DNA of 35,543 nucleotides from an uncultured Lachnospiraceae bacterium (lineage in GTDB: Bacteria > Bacillota > Clostridia > Lachnospirales > Lachnospiraceae). Of this stretch, positions 16,230-24,706 are shown piece by piece; position 1 is the stretch's first letter, and the number at the start of each line of letters is the position of its first letter. The notes beneath the pieces are model-generated. The model was not told where the DNA came from, searched no databases, and was given only the letters and a program-made list of their open reading frames with translations. The translations under genes and the position numbers were made by a program. The stretch lies in assembly GCA_946624935.1 (NCBI GenBank), contig CAMOSN010000010.1, positions 1 through 35,543 of the forward strand, in the 5' to 3' direction.

Positions 16230-17423
16230 ATGACTGAGAAAATCCGCAAGAGCTATGAGCATACAATCTATGCATGCTACATTGGCTATATTACCCAGGC
16301 GATCGTCAACAATCTTGCGCCACTGCTGTTTCTGACCTTCGCCTCGGAGTTTTCACTGACTCTGGAAAAAATCACACTGATCACAACGATCAATTTCACG
16401 GTGCAGCTGTGTGTGGACCTGCTGTCCGCGAAATTTATCGACGGGATCGGGTACCGGAGGAGCGTGATCATCGCGCACATCTGCTCCGCTGCAGGACTGA
16501 TCGGAATAGCTCTGCTGCCGGATGTGCTCCCAAATGCTTATGCGGGGCTGCTGATCTGTGTTGTGCTTTATGCAATCGGCGGAGGCATCATTGAAGTGCT
16601 GATCAGCCCGATCGTGGAAGCCTGTCCCACTGAAAAAAAGGAAGCGGCCATGAGCCTGCTCCATTCCTTTTACTGCTGGGGACATCTGGCGGTCGTGCTT
16701 GTCTCGACCCTGTTCTTTTCGCTGGCAGGTATTCGAAACTGGCGCATCCTCTCCTGCCTGTGGGCAGTTATCCCGCTGGCAAACTGCTTCTACTTTGCGC
16801 TGGTACCGATTTTCCCGATCGTGGCGGCGGAGGAGGAGAAGCTTTCGCTGAAGGGACTGCTGGGACAAAAGACCTTCTGGCTCATTTTTGTGCTGATGAT
16901 CTGTGCAGGTGCATCCGAGCAGGGCATGAGCCAGTGGGCCTCGGCCTACGCCGAAGCCGGACTTCATGTGTCCAAGACGGTCGGAGACATTCTCGGCCCC
17001 TGTGCGTTTGCACTTCTGATGGGGATTGCCAGAGCCTGGTACGGGAAGAAGAGTGACCGCATTCCGCTGAAGAAGATGATGCTTCTGTGCGGTGCCCTGT
17101 GTGTTGCATGCTATGTGACGGCAGCCTTTGCGCCTATCCCTGTTCTGGGCCTTGCAGGCTGCGCCGTGTGCGGCTTTTCGGTGGGGATTTTCTGGCCGGG
17201 AACCTTCAGCGTTGCGGCCAGAGCACTTCCGGGCGGCGGGACTGCCATGTATGCTCTGATGGCGCTGGCCGGTGATATCGGCTGTGCCTCCGGGCCGACC
17301 GTCGTAGGATTGACCGCCAGCGCATTCGGCGGAAATTTGAAGGTAGGACTGGTACTGGCGATGGTGTTCCCTGTGCTGATCATTCTCGGAATCAGCAGGC
17401 TGCGGGAAGAAACGTCGCCCTGA
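16230..17423 (+). CDS. MFS transporter
   Basis: 397 residues with about twelve hydrophobic segments in two halves, a short cytoplasmic loop near the middle (VAAEEEKLSLKGLLGQ) and the polar TM-linked motif ARAWYGKKSDRIPLKK between helices 8 and 9, as in major facilitator superfamily proteins. The substrate is not evident; sugar or organic-acid porters of the FucP-like group have a similar layout. The start chosen is ATG 16230; the spacing from AAGGAAG (14 bases) is longer than ideal, and a TTG at 16176 is open in frame but lacks a ribosome binding site. It follows glpK in the same direction, so uptake of a glycerol-containing compound is possible but unproven. Confidence 0.85.
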   Translation: MTEKIRKSYEHTIYACYIGYITQAIVNNLAPLLFLTFASEFSLTLEKITLITTINFTVQLCVDLLSAKFIDGIGYRRSVIIAHICSAAGLIGIALLPDVLPNAYAGLLICVVLYAIGGGIIEVLISPIVEACPTEKKEAAMSLLHSFYCWGHLAVVLVSTLFFSLAGIRNWRILSCLWAVIPLANCFYFALVPIFPIVAAEEEKLSLKGLLGQKTFWLIFVLMICAGASEQGMSQWASAYAEAGLHVSKTVGDILGPCAFALLMGIARAWYGKKSDRIPLKKMMLLCGALCVACYVTAAFAPIPVLGLAGCAVCGFSVGIFWPGTFSVAARALPGGGTAMYALMALAGDIGCASGPTVVGLTASAFGGNLKVGLVLAMVFPVLIILGISRLREETSP

Positions 17424-17484
17424 GCGCAGCGCCGGAACCGCCGGCCGGATATGAAGGAGATACAGGAAGGAAACACGCAGGAAG

Positions 17485-17520
17485 AAAAACACAGTAAAAA
17501 ACACAGTTAGAAAAAATACA
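17485..17520 (+). repeat. Short AAAAACACAGT-like repeats
   Basis: Three degenerate copies of an A-rich (A)5-6 CACAGT unit lie between the MFS gene and the kinase gene. They may simply be an A-rich upstream or leader region; no promoter consensus was found here. Confidence 0.35.
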
Positions 17521-17563
17521 GTACGGAAAGAGACCGGTTTGTGACAGCTCTCAGGAGTGGAAA

Positions 17564-19078
17564 ATGAAGATGACATTCTTGATCGATGGGATGATCTATG
17601 TGGGAAGTGCTCTGATGCTCTACAATATTATCAGTTATGTCCGCTTCGCACAAACGATCCGGGAGAGTGGAAACTGGGAGAAGGAAAGGGCAGTTCTGAA
17701 TGTTCCGATCATTCTGCTGGTGGCGTTTCTGTGTGGTTATCTGGCGGTTGGACTGTTCGGACACCCGGATCTGGTGACTGGCGGGATTCTGCTGGGAGGC
17801 AGTATCTTCGTGGCGGTCATGCTGTGGCTGATCCGTCGTGTGGCCGGCAGGATCAGAGAAAATGAGCATCTGGAAGCCGCACTTTCGGCCGCGGAGGAGG
17901 CCAGCCGCGCCAAAACCTTTTTCCTTTCCAATATGTCTCATGACCTGCGCACGCCGCTCAATGCAATCATCGGTTATACCGCACTCGCCCGGAAGGAGGG
18001 CCTGGAAACAGAGGAGATCCAAAGCTTTCTTGTAAAGATCGAGCGCTCGGGGCAGCAGCTGCTGGAGATCGTGAATGATGTACTGGAGATGAGCCGCATC
18101 GAATCGGGAAAGCTGGAGCTGTCACCGGAGGCAGTCGATCTGGAAGCGACAGCAGCACAGGCACGTGATGTCATCCTGGTGCAGATGGAGGAAAAGAACA
18201 TCCGGTTTGCAGTGGAATGTGATGTGACAGACCGATGGGTACTGTGCGACAGGCGGTGTCTGGATCGGATTTTACTGAATCTGCTCAGCAATGCAAATAA
18301 ATTTACGCCGGAAGGAGGCAGCGTGTGGCTGCTGATCCGGCAGACCGGCAGGACGGATACAACAGGCGCCTATGAGATCCGGGTAAAGGACAATGGGATC
18401 GGCATGAGCGCGGAGTTCGCCGGCAGGCTGTTTGTTCCGTTTGAACGGGAAAAGACCTCCACGATCAGTCAGATTCAGGGTACCGGTCTTGGAATGTCCA
18501 TTACCAAACGACTCGTCGACCGGATGGGAGGGACCATCGAAGTCGATACAGAGCAGGGAAAGGGTACGGAATTTGTCATCACACTAAAGCTGCAGGTTCT
18601 CGGGGAGCAGCCGGGGACAGATCAGGAAAAGCAGCGAAGCTGTGCAGGACCGGATTCGGCGGTTATAGCCGCACAGTCCTGCTTTTCCGGGAAGAAGCTT
18701 CTTCTTGCTGAGGATAATCCGATCAATCAGGAGATCGCTTCCCTGATCCTGCAGGAGGCAGGATTTGATGTGGAGATCGCCGAAAACGGACAGAAGGCGG
18801 TGCAGATGCTGGAAGAAGCGGAAGCCGGAACCTATGCAGCAGTTCTCATGGATATTCAAATGCCTGTGATGGACGGTTATGAGGCGGCCAGGCACATCCG
18901 AAGCATGGCTGATCCGGGGAAGGCGCACATCCCGATCATCGCCGTAACGGCAAATGCATTTCGGGAGGACCGGGAGGCTGCGCTGCAGGCTGGGATGCAG
19001 GACCATATCGCGAAGCCTTATGAACAGGATCTCATGATCCGGACCATTGCATCGGTGTTAAAGACATATGCCGGATGA
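17564..19078 (+). CDS. Hybrid sensor histidine kinase with C-terminal receiver
   Basis: 504 residues. The N-terminus has three membrane helices (about 6-28, 46-66, 72-95) with almost no extracellular domain, so the signal is probably sensed in the membrane or through a partner. HisKA follows with the H-box FFLSNMSHDLRTPLNAI (His126), then HATPase_c with N-box LLNLLSNANKF and G-boxes DNGIGMS and GTGLGMSI, and a receiver domain from LLLAEDN with phospho-acceptor Asp430 in VLMDIQMPVMDG. No DNA-binding output is present; phosphotransfer to another protein is expected. ATG 17564 follows CAGGAGTGGAAA. Its last 47 bp overlap the convergent PucR-type gene. Confidence 0.92.
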   Translation: MKMTFLIDGMIYVGSALMLYNIISYVRFAQTIRESGNWEKERAVLNVPIILLVAFLCGYLAVGLFGHPDLVTGGILLGGSIFVAVMLWLIRRVAGRIRENEHLEAALSAAEEASRAKTFFLSNMSHDLRTPLNAIIGYTALARKEGLETEEIQSFLVKIERSGQQLLEIVNDVLEMSRIESGKLELSPEAVDLEATAAQARDVILVQMEEKNIRFAVECDVTDRWVLCDRRCLDRILLNLLSNANKFTPEGGSVWLLIRQTGRTDTTGAYEIRVKDNGIGMSAEFAGRLFVPFEREKTSTISQIQGTGLGMSITKRLVDRMGGTIEVDTEQGKGTEFVITLKLQVLGEQPGTDQEKQRSCAGPDSAVIAAQSCFSGKKLLLAEDNPINQEIASLILQEAGFDVEIAENGQKAVQMLEEAEAGTYAAVLMDIQMPVMDGYEAARHIRSMADPGKAHIPIIAVTANAFREDREAALQAGMQDHIAKPYEQDLMIRTIASVLKTYAG

Positions 19079-20213
19079 GGCATGCGATCTGATACGGCAG
19101 GCGTTCCTCCTGCGTTTCCAGAGGGCAGCCAAGCATGGAGCGGATATTGTTCATGCGGTAAAGAATCGTATTGCGATGGATAAACATGGCATCCGCGACG
19201 GCCTGGATGCTGCCGCCGGACTGAAGATACAGCTCGAGCGTCCGGACATAACCGGCATCGTGTTTTTTGTCGTATTCCACCAGGGGCAGCAAAAGCTCCT
19301 GCGATAGTTCAAAGAGCAGCTGCCGGTCCGGATTGGTGTACAGCAGCCGATAGATTCCCATGGAATCGAAATAAAGAACCGGGGCTTTGGTGTCCAGCGC
19401 CATCGCGAGTGCGGCCTTTGCACGGTTGTAAGCAGTGGTCAGATGGCGGATGTGCGTCATCTGACTTCCGATTCCTACGGTAAAATCATGGGCAGGCATC
19501 CGTTTCTTCAAATTATCCTGAAAGCGTTGCACAATATCCCGGACATCCTTCTCCGGGACGGCATTGATGATCAGCACAAACAGGGAATCATAATAGAAAA
19601 AATGCCCGTTATGTGTAATGTTGGACAGATACAGCTGGATACGGTAGCCGATCCGTTTGCGCTCCACCGTATCCATCTTGTCCAGATCCGGTCGATGTAG
19701 GAGGACCACCTGAAATGTGCCGTCCAGATCAAAGTGGGGCAGTAGTGCGTGCATATACTGTTCCTCCGCCTCCGGCTGCTCGATGGCAGAGATCAGCGCC
19801 GCACTGATCTGCTCGTCCGTGGAGCCCTGCAGAAAGATGCGGATACTCAGGTCCTTGATCATATCTGCAAGGACCACATCCCAGGGCACCGTGAGCAGTG
19901 GAAAATCATTTTCATTGCAGAAGGCAATGGCACGCTCCGGAATGTGATGCACATAATAACCGGTGTTGACTAAAAGCCCGGAGGCATGATGCGAAAGAAG
20001 CTCATGCAGAAGGGTAAGCAGGCGGTCCTCGGTCTGAAATCCGAGCCCAGTGGTGACGGCCAGCTCCTTGCCGGAGAAATTCCGGATGATGGTCAGATCC
20101 TCCAGCATCAAAAGCCAGCTGATGGAATTGGACCATCCGCCCTGCCCTGCGACCAGCTGCATTTGATAACGCTGGCTGGAAACGATCAGCATATCTTCTA
20201 CCGTAAATCCCAT
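19032..20213 (-). CDS. PucR family transcriptional regulator
   Basis: 393 residues. The N-terminal PucR-type ligand domain (about 1-125; GFTVEDMLIVSS at the start and FSGKELAVTTGLGF) is followed by a CdaR-like GGDEF-related region and a C-terminal PucR helix-turn-helix (SGGSIQAVADAMFIHRNTILYRMNNI, about 335-370). Members regulate purine, amino-acid or sugar-acid catabolism. ATG 20213 has AGAAAGGAAAC upstream; the frame is open 44 codons further but without a ribosome binding site. A TATAAT on this strand at 20360-20355 may be its -10 box. Transcribed divergently from a 54-aa gene and close to the NSS symporter gene, which could be a target, though no operator was identified. Confidence 0.88.
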   Translation of the reverse strand: MGFTVEDMLIVSSQRYQMQLVAGQGGWSNSISWLLMLEDLTIIRNFSGKELAVTTGLGFQTEDRLLTLLHELLSHHASGLLVNTGYYVHHIPERAIAFCNENDFPLLTVPWDVVLADMIKDLSIRIFLQGSTDEQISAALISAIEQPEAEEQYMHALLPHFDLDGTFQVVLLHRPDLDKMDTVERKRIGYRIQLYLSNITHNGHFFYYDSLFVLIINAVPEKDVRDIVQRFQDNLKKRMPAHDFTVGIGSQMTHIRHLTTAYNRAKAALAMALDTKAPVLYFDSMGIYRLLYTNPDRQLLFELSQELLLPLVEYDKKHDAGYVRTLELYLQSGGSIQAVADAMFIHRNTILYRMNNIRSMLGCPLETQEERLPYQIACLIRHMSLTPMQWSGS

Positions 20214-20354
20214 GATGTTTCCTTTCTGATTTTCAGTTATCCTCCGGCGGCAGCCGGCGGTATTCAGCAGTCCGGCCAACTTGTGACCAGAGCACAAAAA
20301 ACAGTTTGTATTTCTTCCTGTCAGCCCATAGTAAAACGATAACAATGTGCTATG

Positions 20355-20360
20355 ATTATA
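20355..20360 (-). promoter_or_regulatory. Possible -10 box of the PucR-type gene
   Basis: TATAAT on the minus strand, about 140 bases before the start codon. No good -35 box exists at 16-18 bp, so an activator or extended -10 type promoter is possible. The 20214-20427 spacer shows nothing else I can assign. Confidence 0.35.
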
Positions 20361-20427
20361 TCACAAAGAGGAACGTACAAAAAAGAAGGAAACATAAGTT
20401 TATCATAGATTACGGGGGGTGTTCAGG

Positions 20428-20592
20428 ATGTCAATGATGGAAGCAGGAAGCTACGATAACTACAGGATTTACAGACCTACCCCGAGCTGGCAGAAAATTG
20501 AGCGCTATGACTATTGTGCGCAGAGCATGGAAAAGCAGCCCGGATATGTGGATCGCCTTTATGAAAAACTGAAAAAGCTGATCAAGGCCTGA
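20428..20592 (+). CDS. Small 54-residue protein of unknown function
   Basis: An ATG at 20428, preceded by GGGGGGTGTTCAGG, opens a 54-codon frame with the segments NYRIYRPTPSWQKIERYDY and YVDRLYEKLKKLIKA. The C-terminal part is an amphipathic, strongly basic helix; there is no signal peptide and no membrane segment. Codon use looks coding and a bidirectional terminator-like hairpin follows. I do not recognise the family. Being next to an NSS symporter gene recalls the small MetS subunit of some NSS transporters, but MetS is a membrane protein and this one is not, so I do not make that call. Confidence 0.5.
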   Translation: MSMMEAGSYDNYRIYRPTPSWQKIERYDYCAQSMEKQPGYVDRLYEKLKKLIKA

Positions 20593-20620
20593 GGGTTTCC
20601 CTTGCGCTTGATGATTGTAA

Positions 20621-20664
20621 AGCCCCTGTGGCGGATCGCCTGATGAGCGAACGCAGCAGGGGCT
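20621..20664. terminator. Terminator-like hairpin between convergent genes
   Basis: AGCCCCTG (20621-20628) pairs with CAGGGGCT (20657-20664) around a loop that contains a further GGCG-GAT-CGCC hairpin. T-rich bases follow on the plus strand. It probably terminates the 54-aa gene and, with the adjacent palindrome, the NSS gene. Confidence 0.55.
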
Positions 20665-20678
20665 ATTTGTTTATGCGG

Positions 20679-20698
20679 GAAAATCGCATGCGATTTTC
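20679..20698. repeat. Perfect 20 bp palindrome after the NSS gene
   Basis: GAAAATCGCA followed by its exact reverse complement, directly adjoining the NSS stop codon. It can fold as a hairpin with a four-base loop; the minus-strand transcript would end in TTTTC, so it may act as a terminator. Confidence 0.6.
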
Positions 20699-22066
20699 TT
20701 ACATGGAGATCCACCCGAACACGTTCGCTACGGAGCTGACCAGGATGAGCACGACAAACACCGGGCAGAGTGTGCGGATCATGAAGCGGAATACGCCCCT
20801 TCGCCGGAAGGTGTGGTCACTCTGGACCACTTCCTCCTCCACCTTTTCGATCCCCATGTAGCGGGTGACCAGAAGGCAGATCATCAGCGCGGAGATGGGC
20901 ATCATGACCGAATTGGTCAGGAAGTCAAAGAAATCCAGGAAAGGCATGCCCAGGATGGTGATAAAGGATAACGGTCCGTAGCCCAGGCAGGAGAGGGTAC
21001 CCAGTGCAAGCATGATCACACCGATCAGAACGGTTCCGAAGGTCCTGCTCCATCCGAACTGATCGGAAAAGACGGAGACGGCGCACTCGGTCAGTGCGAT
21101 GGCGCTGGTCAGGGCCGCAAAGAGGACCAGAGCAAAAAACAGGATTCCGATGATCCTGCCGAAATCCATGCCGGCAAAGATCTTAGGCATTGTGATGAAC
21201 ATCAGCGAGGGGCCGGCCTTCAGTGCGGAGGCGTCGCCCCCGGAGAAGGAGAATACGGCAGGGATGATCATCATCCCGGCGAGAATGGCGATGGCAGTGT
21301 CGAACACCTCTACCTGCATAGTGGAGCCTTCGATGCTGACATCCTTTTTCATATAGGAGCCAAAGGTGATGAGGATGCCCATGGCAATGGACAAGGAGTA
21401 GAACATCTGGCCCATGGCGGAGATCACGGTCATCCAGGAAAAGTTCGCCGGATTCGGAATGAGAAAATACTTTACGCCGGCCAGAGCGCCGGGGCGGGTC
21501 ACCGAATAGACGGTAATGATGAGGGCCAGCACCACCAGTACCGGCATCATGAATTTGGACACACGCTCGATGCCGTTCTCCACGCCGAAAAAGATGACGA
21601 CCAGGATCATCAGAACAAACACAACAAACCAGAGCTCTGTGGAAAAGCCATTGGAGATGAATGCACCGAAAAAGCTTTCCTGTGCGAGAGTGCTTTCATT
21701 TCCGCGGATATACTCGAAAAGATACTTGCACACCCAGCCACCGATCACGGAGTAGTAGGGGCAGATCAGGATCGGGATAATGGCATTGATCCAGCCGCCG
21801 AAGGTTGGTGCAAAGTCTTTGCCATAGGTACGGAATGCGCCTACGGGACTTTTCTGGGTCGCCCGCCCGATGGCAGTTTCGGCGATGATCATGGTGTAGC
21901 CGAAGGTCAATGCCAGAAGAATATAGACGAGCAGAAAGATTCCTCCGCCGTATTTTGCTGCGAGATAAGGGAAGCGCCAGATGTTGCCAAGTCCTACGGA
22001 TGCCCCTGCGGCGGAAAGCACAAAACCGAGTTTCCCGGTGAAGCTGCCGCGTTTTTGATTGTTCAA
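20699..22066 (-). CDS. NSS (SNF) family sodium-dependent transporter
   Basis: 455 residues with about eleven to twelve membrane helices. The N-terminus shows the family hallmark of helix 1, LSAAGASVGLGNIWRFPYLA, and the GGGIFLLVYILL of helix 2. NSS proteins import amino acids (tryptophan, leucine, methionine, alanine and others) with sodium; the substrate is not evident here. The start is TTG at 22066: AGGAGG lies eight bases upstream and no nearby ATG fits. The gene has its own promoter (22217-22189) and a structured leader of about 115 bases. No MetS-like small membrane subunit was found. Confidence 0.9.
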   Translation of the reverse strand: MNNQKRGSFTGKLGFVLSAAGASVGLGNIWRFPYLAAKYGGGIFLLVYILLALTFGYTMIIAETAIGRATQKSPVGAFRTYGKDFAPTFGGWINAIIPILICPYYSVIGGWVCKYLFEYIRGNESTLAQESFFGAFISNGFSTELWFVVFVLMILVVIFFGVENGIERVSKFMMPVLVVLALIITVYSVTRPGALAGVKYFLIPNPANFSWMTVISAMGQMFYSLSIAMGILITFGSYMKKDVSIEGSTMQVEVFDTAIAILAGMMIIPAVFSFSGGDASALKAGPSLMFITMPKIFAGMDFGRIIGILFFALVLFAALTSAIALTECAVSVFSDQFGWSRTFGTVLIGVIMLALGTLSCLGYGPLSFITILGMPFLDFFDFLTNSVMMPISALMICLLVTRYMGIEKVEEEVVQSDHTFRRRGVFRFMIRTLCPVFVVLILVSSVANVFGWISM

Positions 22067-22133
22067 GTCCTGTTCCTCCTGTTCTTTCGGGCAGCCCGGC
22101 CGGGTTGGAGCAGCTGCCTGTTTTCAATCGAAA

Positions 22134-22150
22134 GGGGCCTAAACGGCCCC
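22134..22150 (-). promoter_or_regulatory. Terminator-like hairpin in the NSS leader
   Basis: GGGGCC-GTTTA-GGCCCC followed by TTTC in the minus-strand leader, about 70 bases before the start codon. Just before it a second imperfect helix can form between TGAAGGATCC and GGATTCTTTCA. This fits a cis-acting attenuator or riboswitch, but no known class was recognised. Confidence 0.4.
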
Positions 22151-22188
22151 GTGAAAGAATCCGCCTGCGGGATCCTTCAATGGATAAA

Positions 22189-22217
22189 AGTATATCGTTT
22201 CACACATCGAAATACAA
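22189..22217 (-). promoter_or_regulatory. Sigma-A promoter of the NSS transporter gene
   Basis: On the minus strand TTGTAT (22217-22212), 17 bp, TATACT (22194-22189). The predicted start point is near 22183, giving a leader of about 117 bases. Confidence 0.7.
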
Positions 22218-22253
22218 GAAAAAGTTCTACGAAAAACCAGGCTGAAAATGTGC

Positions 22254-22281
22254 TTGACAACCGTATGAAAAATGATACTAT
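22254..22281 (+). promoter_or_regulatory. Sigma-A promoter of the metal-efflux operon
   Basis: Consensus TTGACA (22254-22259), 16 bp spacer, TACTAT (22276-22281). The start point would be near 22288, next to the ArsR-type operator. Confidence 0.65.
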
Positions 22282-22288
22282 GGAAACG

Positions 22289-22310
22289 TGAACATATTAA
22301 AGATTGTTCA
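22289..22310 (+). promoter_or_regulatory. Probable ArsR/SmtB-type operator
   Basis: Inverted repeat TGAACA-N10-TGTTCA, extended on the right by TATAT, at the predicted transcription start. ArsR/SmtB-family zinc sensors bind sites with the TGAACA / TGTTCA core. The operon's own ArsR-family protein (24707-25066) is the likely ligand. Confidence 0.65.
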
Positions 22311-22377
22311 TATATAAAAACGATCAGACAGATCACGCAACCGGGAATGAACGACCGGCAGAAAGGGAGAAGCGACC

Positions 22378-22596
22378 ATGAAAAAGACCTATAAGATCGA
22401 TGTGGACTGTGCAGCATGTGCGGAGAAAATGCAGGAAGCGGCAAAAAGAACGGATGGTGTGAAGGATGCCGTGGTAAGCTTTATGACACTGAAGATGAAG
22501 GTGGAATTCGAAGAGGGAGCCGATGTGCCGGCGGTCATGCTGGAGGTTCGCGAGAACTGCCGGAAGGTGGAGGATGAATGTGAGGTTTATATCTGA
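22378..22596 (+). CDS. Free heavy-metal-associated (HMA) domain protein
   Basis: 72 residues, one ferredoxin-like HMA domain. The metal-binding loop is DCAACA (Cys11 and Cys14 of the CxxC), preceded by Asp10 rather than the usual GMxCxxC, a form seen in Zn/Cd-transporting ATPases more than in copper chaperones. ATG 22378 follows AAAGGGAGAAGCGACC. It is the first gene of a predicted operon with the P1B-ATPase, which has no HMA domain of its own, so this protein probably delivers metal to the pump or acts as its regulatory domain in trans in the cytoplasm. Confidence 0.88.
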   Translation: MKKTYKIDVDCAACAEKMQEAAKRTDGVKDAVVSFMTLKMKVEFEEGADVPAVMLEVRENCRKVEDECEVYI

Positions 22597-22672
22597 CAAC
22601 AGCATGTGTACCATAACCATGCGCAGGGGAGTGTGACGGAGCTTACAGCTGACGCCGACAGGGAACAAAGAG

Positions 22673-24637
22673 ATGAACAAGAAACAGAAAAATCTTCTGA
22701 CAAGGATCATTGCCGCGGTTTTGTGCCTCATACCGACGATCGTGCTGGACGGGATAATACCAACCTGGTATTTAAAGCTTGGACTGTATCTGATCCCGTA
22801 CCTGATCGTCGGATATGATATCCTGAGAAAGGCCTGGCACGGGATTCGAAACGGACAGGTATTCGACGAGAACTTCCTGATGACGATCGCAACGTTCGGT
22901 GCGATCGGCGTCGGGGTCTATGATGCGGTGCATGGCGGAAAGGGCGATTACCTGGAAGCAGTGGCCGTGATGCTGCTGTATCAGGTGGGTGAGCTGTTCC
23001 AGAGCTACGCAGTCGGGAAATCCCGCAGGAATATCAGCGATCTGATGGATATCCGCCCGGATTACGCCAATCTCTGGGAGGACGGACAGATGGTGCGGGT
23101 CGATCCGGAGGAGGTGGAGACCGGCTCCGTGATCGTGATTCAGCCCGGTGAGAAGGTCCCGCTGGATGGGATCGTGATCGAGGGAAGCTCTTCGCTCAAC
23201 ACGGCGGCATTGACCGGCGAAAGCATTCCCAGGGATGTATCGGAGGGTAGTGAAGTGCTCAGCGGCTGCATCAATGCAGGCGGTGTGCTGAAGGTTCGCA
23301 CGACCACCGAATTCGATGAGTCCACCGCTTCGAAAATCCTGGATCTGGTGGAGAACGCTGCTTCCCGGAAATCGAAATCAGAGAATTTCATCTCCAGATT
23401 TGCTCGCTATTACACTCCGATCGTCTGTTATGCAGCCCTGGCGCTGGCGGTGCTCCCGCCGATTGTCCTCGCGCTTGGGGGGCGGCAGCCGATGATCGCG
23501 GAGTGGATCTACCGGGCCTGCACCTTCCTGGTCATCAGCTGCCCATGCGCAGTCGTCATCAGTATTCCGCTCAGCTTTTTTGCAGGGCTTGGCGGAGCCA
23601 GCGCACAGGGGATCCTGATCAAGGGCTCCAATTTCCTGGAAGCCATGGCGGATGTACGGACCGTGGTGTTCGACAAAACAGGTACTGTCACGCGCGGAAG
23701 CTTTGAGGTGACGTCCGTGCATGCCGGTACGAATGATGAAGGTGGCAGAGGTGATGAAAAATCCATCTCCGGAGCCGGTCCGGCAGGTACGTTCAGCAGG
23801 GAGCAGCTGCTGGAATATGCCGCACTGATTGAGGCGCATTCCTCTCATCCCATCAGTCAGAGCCTGAAAAGGGCCTATGGAAAACCCGTCGATCTGTCCA
23901 GAGTGACGGACATTTCGGAAATCTCCGGGCAGGGCGTGTACGGAAAGGTAGATGGTATCCCGGTGGCTGCCGGTAATGATAAGCTGATGAGGCATCTTGG
24001 AATGGAAGGCTGCAGCTGCAAGGAAGCGGGAACCATTGTCCATGTGGCAGTGGACAGCAGGTATGCCGGGTACATTGTGATCGCGGACGAACTGAAACCC
24101 ACAGCGCAGGAGGCGATGAGAGAACTGAAGAAAGCCGGCGTTATGCGCACGGTCATGCTCACCGGCGATACGCAGCAGGCCGCGCAGGAGACGGCTGCGC
24201 AGGTGGGTGTGGATGAGGTACATGCGGGGCTGCTCCCGGAGGACAAGGTGACCTGGGTCGAAAAGCTTCTTTCCGAAATCGGGGGCAGAGGGAGCCTTGC
24301 GTTTGTCGGAGACGGAATCAATGATGCACCGGTTCTTTCCAGGGCGGATATCGGAATCGCCATGGGGGCACTCGGTTCGGATGCGGCTATCGAAGCGGCG
24401 GATGTCGTGCTGATGGATGACGACCCGAAAAAGATTGCCAAAGCCATTAAAATTTCCCGCAAATGCATCGGAATCGTGCGGCAGAACATTGTGTTTGCCC
24501 TCGGTATTAAGCTGATCTGTCTGATCCTGGGAGCAGTCGGACTTGCGAATATGTGGATTGCGATTCTGTCCGACGTCGGGGTGATGATCCTGGCGGTACT
24601 GAATGCGATCCGCGCACTGTTTGTGAAGAACCTGTGA
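22673..24637 (+). CDS. Heavy-metal translocating P1B-type ATPase (Zn/Cd/Pb type)
   Basis: 654 residues. It exports divalent soft metals with ATP across the cytoplasmic membrane. Motifs: actuator loop AALTGES near residue 180, the intramembrane metal site SCPCAVVIS (Cys290-Pro-Cys292), phosphorylated Asp334 in VFDKTGT, an HP motif (SSHPISQSLK) and the hinge GDGINDAPVL, with the last helix pair containing GIKLICL and LSDVGVMILAVLNA. CPC with the late Lys and Asp points to P1B-2 (ZntA/CadA) rather than copper pumps. The N-terminal HMA domain found in ZntA is absent; instead it begins near the first helix, and the HMA protein is the separate upstream gene. ATG 22673 follows GGGAACAAAG. Confidence 0.95.
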   Translation: MNKKQKNLLTRIIAAVLCLIPTIVLDGIIPTWYLKLGLYLIPYLIVGYDILRKAWHGIRNGQVFDENFLMTIATFGAIGVGVYDAVHGGKGDYLEAVAVMLLYQVGELFQSYAVGKSRRNISDLMDIRPDYANLWEDGQMVRVDPEEVETGSVIVIQPGEKVPLDGIVIEGSSSLNTAALTGESIPRDVSEGSEVLSGCINAGGVLKVRTTTEFDESTASKILDLVENAASRKSKSENFISRFARYYTPIVCYAALALAVLPPIVLALGGRQPMIAEWIYRACTFLVISCPCAVVISIPLSFFAGLGGASAQGILIKGSNFLEAMADVRTVVFDKTGTVTRGSFEVTSVHAGTNDEGGRGDEKSISGAGPAGTFSREQLLEYAALIEAHSSHPISQSLKRAYGKPVDLSRVTDISEISGQGVYGKVDGIPVAAGNDKLMRHLGMEGCSCKEAGTIVHVAVDSRYAGYIVIADELKPTAQEAMRELKKAGVMRTVMLTGDTQQAAQETAAQVGVDEVHAGLLPEDKVTWVEKLLSEIGGRGSLAFVGDGINDAPVLSRADIGIAMGALGSDAAIEAADVVLMDDDPKKIAKAIKISRKCIGIVRQNIVFALGIKLICLILGAVGLANMWIAILSDVGVMILAVLNAIRALFVKNL

Positions 24638-24706
24638 GGATATCTGTGGGTACGGTCATTCCGAAAGCAGTCTGCCGGAATACGAACCGGAGAGGAAGGA
24701 AAACAG

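Noticed and set aside
14724-16262. Large minus-strand frame of 512 codons opposite glpK
   Set aside because: Shadow of glpK; no ribosome binding site and no domain.
20428-20592. MetS-like small subunit of the NSS transporter
   Set aside because: MetS has a membrane helix; this 54-residue protein is basic and soluble, and is on the opposite strand to the transporter gene.
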